A stretch of DNA of 64,000 bases from assembly GCF_002886255.1 (NCBI RefSeq), contig NZ_KZ614149.1, forward strand, positions 682,001-746,000, written 5' to 3'. The notes under the pieces were generated by a model. That model did no database searches. It saw nothing but the letters and a program-made list of their open reading frames with translations, and was not told where the DNA came from. Positions 8,042 through 17,000 of this stretch are shown here, piece by piece. A program made the position numbers and the translations under genes. Source of the stretch: Alteribacillus bidgolensis. GTDB lineage: Bacteria > Bacillota > Bacilli > Bacillales > Marinococcaceae. Within the stretch, counting starts at the first letter, position 1; each line of letters opens with the position of its first letter.

Positions 8042-9040
8042 TTATGATTCGTAGTCCTTGCTGTAAGCATTTGTATAAGTGGATATACTTCTTTCCCCGC
8101 TGTCAGTAGTACATTCGAACCGATCGAACACATAATCTTGGGAGTGAGTACGTAATATCCGTTCGTAATGATGCTGTATAAGTAATGTTTTACCTGGCTT
8201 TCGAAAGGTAAGGAAATTTACACCTTTAAAAGAAGAAGTCCCTTCTGCCTGCAAAAGTTCATATAATAAACGATTGTGGCAATCTTCTAAGTGGGTTCTT
8301 TCAAATCCAAAAGAGTGGATCCTCTGCCAAAGACTTTTACGTGCAGGGTGTTCCAATTCGTTTAACAGAATAGTAAAGGGCTGAAATTGCTCTTTATGAA
8401 TTCTTACCGAATCGTTTTTCTTTATTTTATATTCTTTCCCTTTGTGGTCTTGAAAAGTAAAGTGGTTTTTGTAGGTAACCGGAACCCATATATTACTTGA
8501 TTTCTGAATTTCAAGCTCAAATGGACAGCCTTCTAACTCCAGCGTATCTCCATTTGTTGGTTCAATTAGATGTACATCTCCTTGATTTTCTTGGATTTGA
8601 TAATAAATATAATTTTGTTCCTCTGTTTGACTTTCCTCTTTGTTTAACGGCAGGGACGGTATAGTAATCTGACCGTAAACGGAACCAATATCCTTCCATG
8701 TCTGAGCGGTTTCCAATTGTTGCTTAGAAGCAGTGTATAACTCATTGATAGTTGTTTGTATAGCTTTCACAACGGAATCGTTAAAAGACATATCCCATTT
8801 CTTATCCGGTGAATGGATTTTTGAACCGGGAACTGTTACATAAGCATTCTTTTTTTCATCAATAGTATCTGCTGCATGCAGTTCAGGTGTTTGGGCTACT
8901 CCGAGGATGAAAACTTTTCCTGACCAAGCTTTTTTAGGAGGAGTAAAAACCTCATCTAAACGGCCATAAAAAACGCCTTCTATTCCTTTATCAACCAGGA
9001 CGGTGCTGCCTTTATGTTTAGTAGCTTCTGTACGATTCAT
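8042..9040 (-). CDS. Conserved hypothetical protein, possibly DUF2777 family
   Basis: A 332-aa soluble protein without signal peptide or membrane segment. The N-terminus (NRTEATKHKGSTVLVDKG, then GVFYGRLDEVFTPPKKAW) looks like a small beta-barrel module of the kind I associate with DUF2777 proteins of Bacillus; I am not certain of the family number. The rest is mixed alpha/beta with no catalytic motif I can name. ATG at 9040 is preferred: GTGAGGG sits 6 bases upstream, while an alternative in-frame GTG is part of that site. Monocistronic. Confidence 0.6.
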   Translation of the reverse strand: MNRTEATKHKGSTVLVDKGIEGVFYGRLDEVFTPPKKAWSGKVFILGVAQTPELHAADTIDEKKNAYVTVPGSKIHSPDKKWDMSFNDSVVKAIQTTINELYTASKQQLETAQTWKDIGSVYGQITIPSLPLNKEESQTEEQNYIYYQIQENQGDVHLIEPTNGDTLELEGCPFELEIQKSSNIWVPVTYKNHFTFQDHKGKEYKIKKNDSVRIHKEQFQPFTILLNELEHPARKSLWQRIHSFGFERTHLEDCHNRLLYELLQAEGTSSFKGVNFLTFRKPGKTLLIQHHYERILRTHSQDYVFDRFECTTDSGERSISTYTNAYSKDYES

Positions 9041-9303
9041 GTAAACCCTCACTTTTGGTTGTCGTTTTTTTAGTTTATTTCTCGGTGTGAATTTCCGTGT
9101 TCCCTATTTGAATTAGAGGAGTGCAGGAACACACGCCGAATATGAATAATAAAATGTGCCATACCTTTTCTCCGGATAGGTATAATAGAGCGTGGTTAGT
9201 ATTAACACATTATTAATGGACATATGTATATGCCTTTTTGAGAGAAATCAGCTGAAAAATTTCAACATTCCCCTTCCTCAAGGGGAGGTTTATTTCATTA
9301 TAC
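9041..9303. other. Intergenic stretch with small inverted repeats
   Basis: About 260 gene-free bases between two minus-strand genes. It holds three short inverted repeats: GTGTTCC with GGAACAC (about 9093-9118), ATACCT with AGGTAT (about 9160-9183) and CCCCTT with AAGGGG (about 9270-9285). The promoter of the downstream minus-strand gene must lie here, but I could not place it with confidence. Confidence 0.3.
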
Positions 9304-9334
9304 GAAAAAAAGGGGCCTTCCGGCAAGAAGACCC
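9304..9334 (-). terminator. Intrinsic terminator of the MBL-fold gene
   Basis: Read on the minus strand, an 8-bp stem (9327-9334 with 9313-9320, one G-T pair) is followed by a run of T residues. It lies directly downstream of the metallo-hydrolase gene. Confidence 0.75.
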
Positions 9335-9352
9335 AAAATGAAATGGAATAAG

Positions 9353-10291
9353 TTATTTGGAGAGATAATCAAAAATCCCCATTGCTGATACGGCAGCGTC
9401 CATTTTAATAAAAGTAACGAGAGGATGATTATCATCAAGGTGATGCAAAGAATAATTCCTTAAAACATCTTGCCCTAATCGTTCAGCTAATACTCCAAAG
9501 GCTAAACCTTCTCCTTTAACAGCTTTTCCTTTTTGAATAAAGTGCGGAAGCCAAAATCTTATTTGTCTTTGTATTTCATTGATATTTTTAGAAGCTCCGT
9601 AATGCCCAAAAAATATAGAAGAGGGCTCGTATGAAAGAATAAGCTTAAGCGATTCTTCCATTTTGTCAGGGTCAAATTGATTGGGAGAAGTGGAAGGCAA
9701 ATAAATGTCTTTTTGAAGATTATTTGCATCCGTATATTGAATACCAATAGTGTCCCCGGTAAAAATTCCATTGCTGTGTGAATCTATAATGCTAAAGTGA
9801 TGAGAGGCATGCCCTGGTGTGTCAAGGAAAGTGAGTGTTCTTGCAGAAGAGAGGGAGAGTGTTTCTTCATGATCTTTAATAATAACTTTTTCTTCTGCAA
9901 TAGGAACAACTGGATCAAATAAAGATTCGAATCTTTCCCCATAGACTGCCTGAGCCCCTTTTACGAGACGAGCCGGATCAATTAAATGTCTGGCACCGCG
10001 GGGGTGGACTACCACTTTTGCATTTGGGCACTCTTTTAAAAGCAGACCAGCTCCTCCTGCATGATCAAGGTGGACATGAGTGACAATTATATATGTAACT
10101 TCGTTTAGAGATCTTCCCAAGTGTTCAATGCTCTTTATTATGCGGGGGACAGACAAGCTCGGTCCAGTGTCAATTAATGTTAAGTCTTTTTCATTAATAA
10201 TGTAAGTGCCGGTCCTATTGGGCAGGTGAAGATCAAATCCATCTGAAATCCAAATATCGTCCGTAATCAATTCTGGTTTTTTCCAGTTCAT
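9353..10291 (-). CDS. MBL-fold metallo-hydrolase
   Basis: A 312-aa metallo-beta-lactamase-fold hydrolase. The zinc motif VTHVHLDHAGG (HxHxDH) lies near residues 69-79, with later ligands in LDTPGHASHH, FTGDTIG and FFGHYGAS, so the dinuclear metal site appears complete. Its C-terminal helical extension is typical of the large hydrolase subgroup; the substrate cannot be assigned. ATG at 10291 follows GGAGG by 11 bases; the nearer ATG is out of frame. Flanked by its own terminator and unrelated neighbours. Confidence 0.85.
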   Translation of the reverse strand: MNWKKPELITDDIWISDGFDLHLPNRTGTYIINEKDLTLIDTGPSLSVPRIIKSIEHLGRSLNEVTYIIVTHVHLDHAGGAGLLLKECPNAKVVVHPRGARHLIDPARLVKGAQAVYGERFESLFDPVVPIAEEKVIIKDHEETLSLSSARTLTFLDTPGHASHHFSIIDSHSNGIFTGDTIGIQYTDANNLQKDIYLPSTSPNQFDPDKMEESLKLILSYEPSSIFFGHYGASKNINEIQRQIRFWLPHFIQKGKAVKGEGLAFGVLAERLGQDVLRNYSLHHLDDNHPLVTFIKMDAAVSAMGIFDYLSK

Positions 10292-10412
10292 AAGATATCA
10301 TGCCTCCAATGTGAGGGTTTTCTTTTATAGGTGCACAGAAGCGGGCAAACAGCCCGTCTTCACGTTGTCTGGCATAAAGTTTTAAAGTATTGTTGTCGGT
10401 TAATACACAGCA

Positions 10413-11351
10413 TCAATCGAACATATTCTTATTCTGTCTTCCTGGGTACCGTTTTTCGTATAATTTTAAAAGCTGTTCCATCTTTTCTACTTTTGTGTGT
10501 TCTGCCTTCTCTCTTATTATGCGGATGTTTACTTCCATTTTAGTGAGCGTTTCATACAGCTGTTCTGTTTGGGCAGTTTTTAAATCCGAAGAAAGAGATA
10601 AATAAGTCTTAATTAAGGAAGGTACATCTCTTTGAAGCAGCCGCTTTAAAGTGTATTTTTCCTCTATATCAAGCAATTCATATACGTTTGCAGTACGTTC
10701 GGTTTCTTCTAGCAGTCTCTTTAGTCGATTTTCAATTAATTTCCCGAGCTTAACATAGTGATTTGCTAAAAATTCTTCAAGTTCTCGAATGTATGGATAA
10801 GGTTCCTCTGAAGATTGAATCAACTCTTTATCTTCCTTAGAATCAGGAAGAGAAGAAACGGAAGGGTTAGCTGATGTTTTTTCAATCAAACCGCCTAACA
10901 GAGCATCATCAAGAAGTTCAAATTTATAAAAAAGGTCCTCAAAATATCTTGATTTTTGAATACTCCGTACAAATGTCTGGCCATTTTTAATATATTGAAC
11001 AGTTGCCTCTTTAAAACGGTTTGGCCGGTTTTTAGACAGATGGGTTTTACGAAGGTATTCAATAATAATTCTTTTTTTTATTGCTGCTTCTGATTTTGGA
11101 GTTTCATAGCTTAATAATTTCATCCGTTTTTGATTGATTTTCAAACGAAAATGGAATGTTTTACTATTTTTTTTAAATGTTTGCGCAGATTTTACTTGTT
11201 TGCCGTGTTGAATCAAGCGATCCAACGCTGCTTCTGTTTCTTGAACAAGCACTAAACCGTACGCGTCAGAAAAGATATGGTCATCCACTGGCTTTAAATG
11301 GTCCGGCAAAAACTTTTCGAGCCAGGGATGACTAAGCCAGTCTTTTGTCAA
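10413..11351 (-). CDS. Hypothetical protein co-transcribed with TelA (XpaC-like role?)
   Basis: About 312 aa, highly charged and helical in the C-terminal half, with no membrane segment or known catalytic motif. The C-terminus (RDVPSLIKTYLSLSSDL followed by a helical repeat and KMEQLLKLYEKRY) faintly resembles the XpaC family that is paired with TelA/YaaN proteins in other bacilli, so a joint role is likely, but the match is weak. The start is ambiguous: GTG 11360, GTG 11354 or TTG 11351; the last has the best spacing from AAGAAGG. It begins about 45 bases after the telA stop. Confidence 0.55.
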   Translation of the reverse strand: MTKDWLSHPWLEKFLPDHLKPVDDHIFSDAYGLVLVQETEAALDRLIQHGKQVKSAQTFKKNSKTFHFRLKINQKRMKLLSYETPKSEAAIKKRIIIEYLRKTHLSKNRPNRFKEATVQYIKNGQTFVRSIQKSRYFEDLFYKFELLDDALLGGLIEKTSANPSVSSLPDSKEDKELIQSSEEPYPYIRELEEFLANHYVKLGKLIENRLKRLLEETERTANVYELLDIEEKYTLKRLLQRDVPSLIKTYLSLSSDLKTAQTEQLYETLTKMEVNIRIIREKAEHTKVEKMEQLLKLYEKRYPGRQNKNMFD

Positions 11352-11394
11352 CACGACCACCTTCTTAAACGATGTTCAAAGGTTTCAGCACACC

Positions 11395-12432
11395 TTATTC
11401 CAACAATTTTGTTTTCATTTGGTTATTTAGTTCATCTAATTCAGAAATGAATTTCTTTCCAGATTGTACGATGCGTTCATTCGATTGTTCAGTCATTTGA
11501 ATGGCGGCATACACATCTTCATATGCTTTTCGAAAGGTTTCAATTGCGACAGCAGGTTCTTCTAGTGTTTTTAAAGTGTCTTCTGTGTTGCTTTTCAGCA
11601 TTTCTGCGTTGCTTAAGATCATATTTTCTGTGGCTTCATTTACGCTTTGAACAGCATTAATCACTTTACGCTGATTGCCAAGTGCAAGCTGAATAGAGGC
11701 CGTAACAGTAATGATGTTTTTCGTCATGGTAATGGCATTGAAAATAGCTTCTTCTAATTTCTCATTATTATCTAATATTAAATCGACCGAAGCTAAAGAT
11801 TGCTGTAAGACCATTACTGCCTGGGTCATGTTTTTTATTCTTGAAACCACTTTTTGCTGACCCTTTTGAAGTGCAGTCGGGTTGTCCAGCAATTCTTCTT
11901 TTGTCATTTCATTTTCTAACATTTCATTTAAGGTTTTACCAGTTTGTATCTGTTCTTCTAGGTCAGATATTCGTTCTTTTGCAGTCTCTTTTAATTGTTC
12001 TAGCATAACGTTATCTTCTTGAAGTTTATCTCTGCCTGAGAGCAAACCTTCTATAATATTCTCTACTTGAGCTTCAACGGTATCGTACTTTTTGGCATAT
12101 TGTTCTATTGGATTTCTTCTTAATATTTTATTCCAGGTTTTTTTCCATTTTCCCTCTTTTAAATAATCAGGTTCTAGCTCTCCAACCATGCCTTTTAATT
12201 CATGAAGTTTTTCCGGGAGTTCATTATCTTTTTGGTTCATCATTTCACGAACAGGCTTTTTTAAAGCATCTAAAGAGTCGCCTGCTTTTTGTTGTTCTGC
12301 CTCTCCAAGTCCTCCAAGTGCGGATACTAAATCATCGGAACTTTCTGCGCTTTTAAATCGTTCTAAAAACTTTTCCGCCTTCTCCTTGGCTTCGCTAGTT
12401 TCCGCAGGATGGTTGTATTGTTCTTGGGCCAT
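11395..12432 (-). CDS. TelA family toxic-anion-resistance protein
   Basis: A 345-aa soluble helical protein of the TelA/KlaA family (PF05816). Family hallmarks visible are KKTWNKILRRNPIEQYAKKYD near residues 100-122, the QLKETAKERISDLEEQIQTG coiled-coil helix, and the late conserved block NEATENMILSNAEMLKSN. Members were first described with tellurite resistance and are also linked to cell-envelope stress; the biochemical role remains uncertain. AAAGGAGAG precedes the ATG. First gene of a two-gene operon. Confidence 0.88.
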   Translation of the reverse strand: MAQEQYNHPAETSEAKEKAEKFLERFKSAESSDDLVSALGGLGEAEQQKAGDSLDALKKPVREMMNQKDNELPEKLHELKGMVGELEPDYLKEGKWKKTWNKILRRNPIEQYAKKYDTVEAQVENIIEGLLSGRDKLQEDNVMLEQLKETAKERISDLEEQIQTGKTLNEMLENEMTKEELLDNPTALQKGQQKVVSRIKNMTQAVMVLQQSLASVDLILDNNEKLEEAIFNAITMTKNIITVTASIQLALGNQRKVINAVQSVNEATENMILSNAEMLKSNTEDTLKTLEEPAVAIETFRKAYEDVYAAIQMTEQSNERIVQSGKKFISELDELNNQMKTKLLE

Positions 12433-12658
12433 TTAGCGCTCTCCTTTCTGTTTATGCTTATATATAAAGCGGTCACAGCGCTGATAAGTTTTTCGTAGGA
12501 TAGTATTATTATATCATTTATTGCCAGGTTTCGTCGTATATCCCTTTTCATTATTGTGTGATTTAGGTACGATGTAATCTACAATAAGTTTCGGAAATAA
12601 AAAATTATTTTTTTAAAGCTTGAATTTCGATATATTTATACCAAGGGGAGTGTATGAA

Positions 12659-13071
12659 ATGTTTAATAAATATTTCACGCTTCAAGAAGCAAATGATCTG
12701 CTCCCGTCCGTTAGGGAAGAATTGGTGCATCTTCAATCTTTAGAGCGCGAATGTAAAACCGTTCATCATCATCTTCAGGCTGTTAAAAAGGGTGCTTTAG
12801 AGGAAGTGAACAGTAGACAAGAAGACATTTTTCTGCTGGAAACAGCGGTCGATTTTTTAGAAATTCAAGCCCAGAGTTACGTGAGCCAGTTAGAAAAAAC
12901 GGGATTTATATCAAAAGTATTGATGAAGGGCTGGTTGATTTCCCTGCAAAAGTAAAAGGAAATTCAGTACTGCTGTGCTGGAAACAAGGTGAAGAATTTA
13001 TTACTCACTACCACCATTTATTTGAATCTTTTAAAAAAAGAAAGAAAATTTACAGTACGGATGATGAGTGA
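12659..13071 (+). pseudogene. DUF2203 family protein, disrupted by a single-base frameshift
   Basis: The ATG at 12659 after AAGGGGAG opens a DUF2203-type frame (YFTLQEANDLLPSVREEL) that stops at 12955. The missing C-terminal half (IYIKSIDEGLVDFPAKVKG, then LLCWKQGEEFITHYHHLFE) continues in the -1 frame from about base 12905 to the stop at 13071. The break falls at the A6 run near 12894-12899: adding one base there restores a normal-length protein of about 137 aa. Either a real mutation, a sequencing error in a homopolymer, or, less likely, ribosomal slippage. Truncated product would be 98 aa. Confidence 0.8.
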
Positions 13072-13088
13072 GATAGAGGGAGGTTAAG

Positions 13089-13853
13089 ATGTGCCTGATT
13101 GTTTTTGGGTATGGTGTTCATAAAGATTATCCATTGATTGTGGCAGCAAACCGTGATGAATTTTATTCTAGGCCGACAGTTCCTCTTCATCATTGGCCGC
13201 GTTCTCCAATTAAAGCGGGAAAAGACAAAGAAAAGGGCGGCACATGGATGGGGGTTACAGAGAGCGGACGATTTGCTGCTATAACCAATGTGAGAGCATC
13301 AAAACAGAACCCTGCCAAGTATTCAAGAGGAGAAATTGTCAAAGGATTTTTAGAAGCAGAAGATCCGCATACGTTTTTAGAAGAATGTAATGTACACAAC
13401 GAGGATTTTGATGGTTACAATTTGATTTCGGGAAACAGTAGCCAATTATACTATTCAACCAACCAGGACAAGCATAGCAAGCACAAGTTAAAAAAGGGTG
13501 TTTATGGTTTGAGTAATGCGTTTTTAAATACGCCGTGGCCAAAAGTAGTAGATGCTAAGAAGAAATTCACCAGTATTTTAAAAAAGCAAACGGCATCTTT
13601 TTCGCCTGAACCGTTATTTGAAATGCTTTCTGATACTAATGAAGCAGACGAGAAAGACCTGCCTGAAACAGGAGTGGACAGACAACTTGAAAAAAAACTG
13701 TCTCCCTTGTTTATTAGAATGAAAGGGTACGGTACACGTTCTCAAACGGTGCTGGTATTTACGAAAAAAGGTGAAGTGATAATGGAAGAGCGGACATATA
13801 GTGAAAACGGACACATATTAAATCAAAAGAACTTAAATTGGACAATCAAATAA
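13089..13853 (+). CDS. NRDE family (TANGO2-like) protein
   Basis: A 254-aa protein of the NRDE/TANGO2 family, which has an Ntn-hydrolase-like fold. It starts with MCLIVF, with Cys2 in the position of a possible N-terminal nucleophile, and carries the family-naming motif AANRDEFYSRPT near residues 21-32, then GGTWMGVTESGRFAAITNVR. Eukaryotic TANGO2 is implicated in lipid or haem handling; the bacterial role is unknown. GAGGGAGG precedes the ATG. It follows the broken DUF2203 gene by 17 bases and could share its transcript. Confidence 0.85.
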   Translation: MCLIVFGYGVHKDYPLIVAANRDEFYSRPTVPLHHWPRSPIKAGKDKEKGGTWMGVTESGRFAAITNVRASKQNPAKYSRGEIVKGFLEAEDPHTFLEECNVHNEDFDGYNLISGNSSQLYYSTNQDKHSKHKLKKGVYGLSNAFLNTPWPKVVDAKKKFTSILKKQTASFSPEPLFEMLSDTNEADEKDLPETGVDRQLEKKLSPLFIRMKGYGTRSQTVLVFTKKGEVIMEERTYSENGHILNQKNLNWTIK

Positions 13854-13946
13854 AGTTGAATATCTATTGAAAAAGATGAATAAATATAAATGATTGCGTT
13901 TTCTTAAAATTAATTAATAATATAAAAAAAGTGAAAAAAACGCGAC

Positions 13947-13960
13947 AGAAAGCGTTTTCA
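13947..13960. promoter_or_regulatory. cre-like CcpA site upstream of gltA
   Basis: AGAAAGCGTTTTCA matches the consensus TGNAARCGNWWWCA at 13 of 14 positions. It lies about 25 bases upstream of the -35 box at 13986, roughly 60-75 bases before the inferred transcription start. That placement fits activation better than roadblock repression. CcpA is known to be needed for gltAB expression in B. subtilis. Confidence 0.55.
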
Positions 13961-13985
13961 TGGAGTTTTCTTTATGTGAAATAAT

Positions 13986-14014
13986 TTGCCGAAATGTCAG
14001 AAAAATGATATGCT
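13986..14014 (+). promoter_or_regulatory. Sigma-A promoter of gltA-gltB
   Basis: TTGCCG (13986-13991), a 17-base spacer, then TATGCT (14009-14014). It would give a leader of about 60 bases before the gltA ATG. Confidence 0.6.
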
Positions 14015-14081
14015 TTCGTATATTAGATAAAACTAAAGGGATATGTTTTGTTAGACAGTTTTTAGAGAGGTGGAGAGGGCA

Positions 14082-17000
14082 ATGACACAACCTTACATTT
14101 CACAGAGAGAAGGCCTTTACGATTCTGATTTTGAGCATGATAATTGCGGGATCGGATTTTTGGCTAATATAAAAGGGAAGAGATCACATGACATCGTGAA
14201 AAAAGCCCTTGACATTTTGGTCAACCTTGAACATCGTGGCGGTCAGGGTGATGAACCAAACACAGGTGATGGTGCCGGTATTTTATTACAATTACCGCAT
14301 CGCTTTTTCAAAAATAATGAAAATGACTTAGGATTTGAAGTTCCTAAAGAAGGTCATTATGGAGTAGGAATGGTGTTCCTTCCTTCCGCAGACCAAAAAA
14401 GACATCAATGTGAAAAAGAGATTGACCAGATTATAGAAGAAGAAGGGCAGACTGTTTTAGGGTGGAGAGAAGTTCCAGTAGATGACTCAATGATCGGAAA
14501 AGCTGCACTTAAAGCAAAACCTGCTGTGTACCAAGTATTTATTGGACGAAGTGACGATGTACAGTCTAGAGAAGAGTTTGAAAGAAAGCTGTATGTTATT
14601 CGAAAGCGTGCTGAGCATGAAGCGGGGCAAGAATTAGAAGACAATGATTCTTTTTATTTTGCCAGCCTTTCTTCACGCACAATTGTTTATAAAGGGATGC
14701 TTACGACAGAGCAAGTACCTCAATTTTATAAAGATGTAAATGATAAAGATTTTGAAACAGCTGTAGCACTTGTACATTCCCGCTTCTCCACAAACACATT
14801 TCCAAGCTGGGAACGTGCACATCCAAACCGCTACTTGATTCATAATGGGGAGATAAACACGGTTAAAGGTAATGTAAATTGGATGCATGCTCGTGAAGCA
14901 GTTTTTCAATCGGAATTATTCAAAAATGACCTTGGTAAAGTACATCCTGTCATAGACCATCACGGCAGTGACTCCTCGATGTTTGATAACACGTTTGAAT
15001 TTCTAACACTTGCAGGTCGTTCTATGCCTCATTCAGCTATGATGATGATACCGGAACCGTGGCAGAATGACCCATTAATGAACGAAGAGAAGAAAGCTTT
15101 TTATCAATTCCACAGCTGTTTAATGGAACCATGGGATGGTCCGACAGCGATTGCTTATACAGATGGCAATAAAGTAGGAGCATGTCTGGATAGGAATGGA
15201 CTGCGTCCAGCAAGATATTATGTAACAAAAGATGATCATATATTGATGTCTTCTGAAGTGGGTGTTTTAGATATTGATCCAGAAGATGTCCTGTATAAAG
15301 AGCGGCTGCATCCAGGCCATATGCTTTTAGTAGATATGGAAGAAGGCCGAATTGTGCCTGATGAAGAAATTAAGCATTCTATTGCTTCTGAAAAGCCATA
15401 TAAAGAATGGGTAGATACTTATATGGCTGACTTAGAAGACGTAATGGAAAGCCAAGATGTTTACAATACGGAATTTGATCAATTACAAAAAAGGCAGCTG
15501 ACTTTCGGGTATACGTATGAAGAGCTTGAAAAAATGGTGAAGCCAATGGCTGCAGAAGGCGTCGACCCGGTAGGTTCTATGGGTTACGATTCCCCATTAG
15601 CAGTCTTGTCTAAAAAACCACAGCTTCTATACAATTATTTTAAACAATTGTTTGCCCAGGTAACTAATCCGCCGATTGATGCTATTCGTGAAGAATTGGT
15701 TACTGCGGTCGGAACGACTATTGGTAAAGAAGGAAATCTTCTTCACCCCGAACCAGAAAGTGCCCGGCAGCTATTTTTAAAGACGCCGCTTTTAAACAAT
15801 GAGGACTTTGCAAAACTGCGTGCTAATAAACAAAAAGGATTTCAATCGGTAACGCTGCCTATGGTTTTTGATGCTTCAAAAGGAAAGGAAGCATTAAAGC
15901 CTGCACTTGATCAATTATTTGCGTCTGCAGACCAAGCAGTGGAAAACGGAGCAACAGTAATTATTTTAAGTGACAGGAATGTAGACAGTCAGTACGCTCC
16001 GATACCAGCACTGTTAGCTGTTTCTGGTTTGCATCACCATTTTATCCGCAACGGTATGAGAACTCGTGTAAGCTTGGCAGTTGAAACGGCTGAACCAAGA
16101 GAAGTTCATCACTTTGCCGTATTGCTTGGCTACGGTGCAGAAGCGGTCAATCCATACCTTGTCTTTGATTCTATTGACGGGATGTTAAAAGATAATTTAA
16201 TAGAAGGCACGTCGTATGTTGAAGCTGTCCAAAAGTATATTAAGGCAGCTACAAAAGGCCTTATGAAAGTACTTTCAAAAATGGGAATATCTACGATCCA
16301 AAGTTATCGAGGCGCCCAAATATTTGAAGCGGTTGGTATCGATTTAAACGTTGTAGATGAATACTTTACATGGACTCCTTCACGCATAGGCGGAATAACA
16401 CTTGACATTATTGCAGAAGAAGTACTGCTCAGGCATAAACGAGCATTTACTGAACAAGAAGGTCAAGATTTAACACTTGAGCCAGGTGATGACCTGCAGT
16501 GGAGAAGAAATGGGGAGCCTCATCAATATAACCCGCATACGATCCATATGCTTCAGCATGCAGCAAGGAAAAACGATTATGACTTGTATAAAAAATATTC
16601 AAAGGCAATAAACGAACAAGAAAAAGAGCAAACATCTTTACGAGGTCTACTCTCGTTCAATACTACAAAGGCCAATCCTGTTTCTATTGACGAAGTAGAA
16701 TCTGCATCAGATATTGTGAAACGTTTTAAAACAGGAGCGATGTCGTTTGGCTCTATTTCCAAAGAAGCACATGAAGCTCTTGCGATCGCGATGAATCGAA
16801 TTGGAGGACGATCCAATACTGGAGAAGGCGGGGAAGACCCTGCGCGGTTTAAACCAGATGCTAATGGTGATTTGCGAAGAAGTTCTATAAAGCAGGTCGC
16901 TTCTGGACGTTTTGGAGTAACCAGCCATTATTTAGTGAATGCAGATGAAATCCAAATTAAAATCGCTCAAGGCGCAAAGCCTGGTGAAGGTGGCCAGTTA

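Noticed and set aside
10331..10605. Overlapping 70- and 71-codon plus-strand frames near 10.4 kb
   Set aside because: Mostly antisense to the TelA-partner gene; Cys/Leu/Ser-rich shadow sequence, no start signals.
12894..12903. Programmed -1 ribosomal frameshift in the DUF2203 gene
   Set aside because: The zero-frame codons do not form the standard slippery heptamer and no downstream stimulatory structure is evident; mutation or sequence error is simpler.
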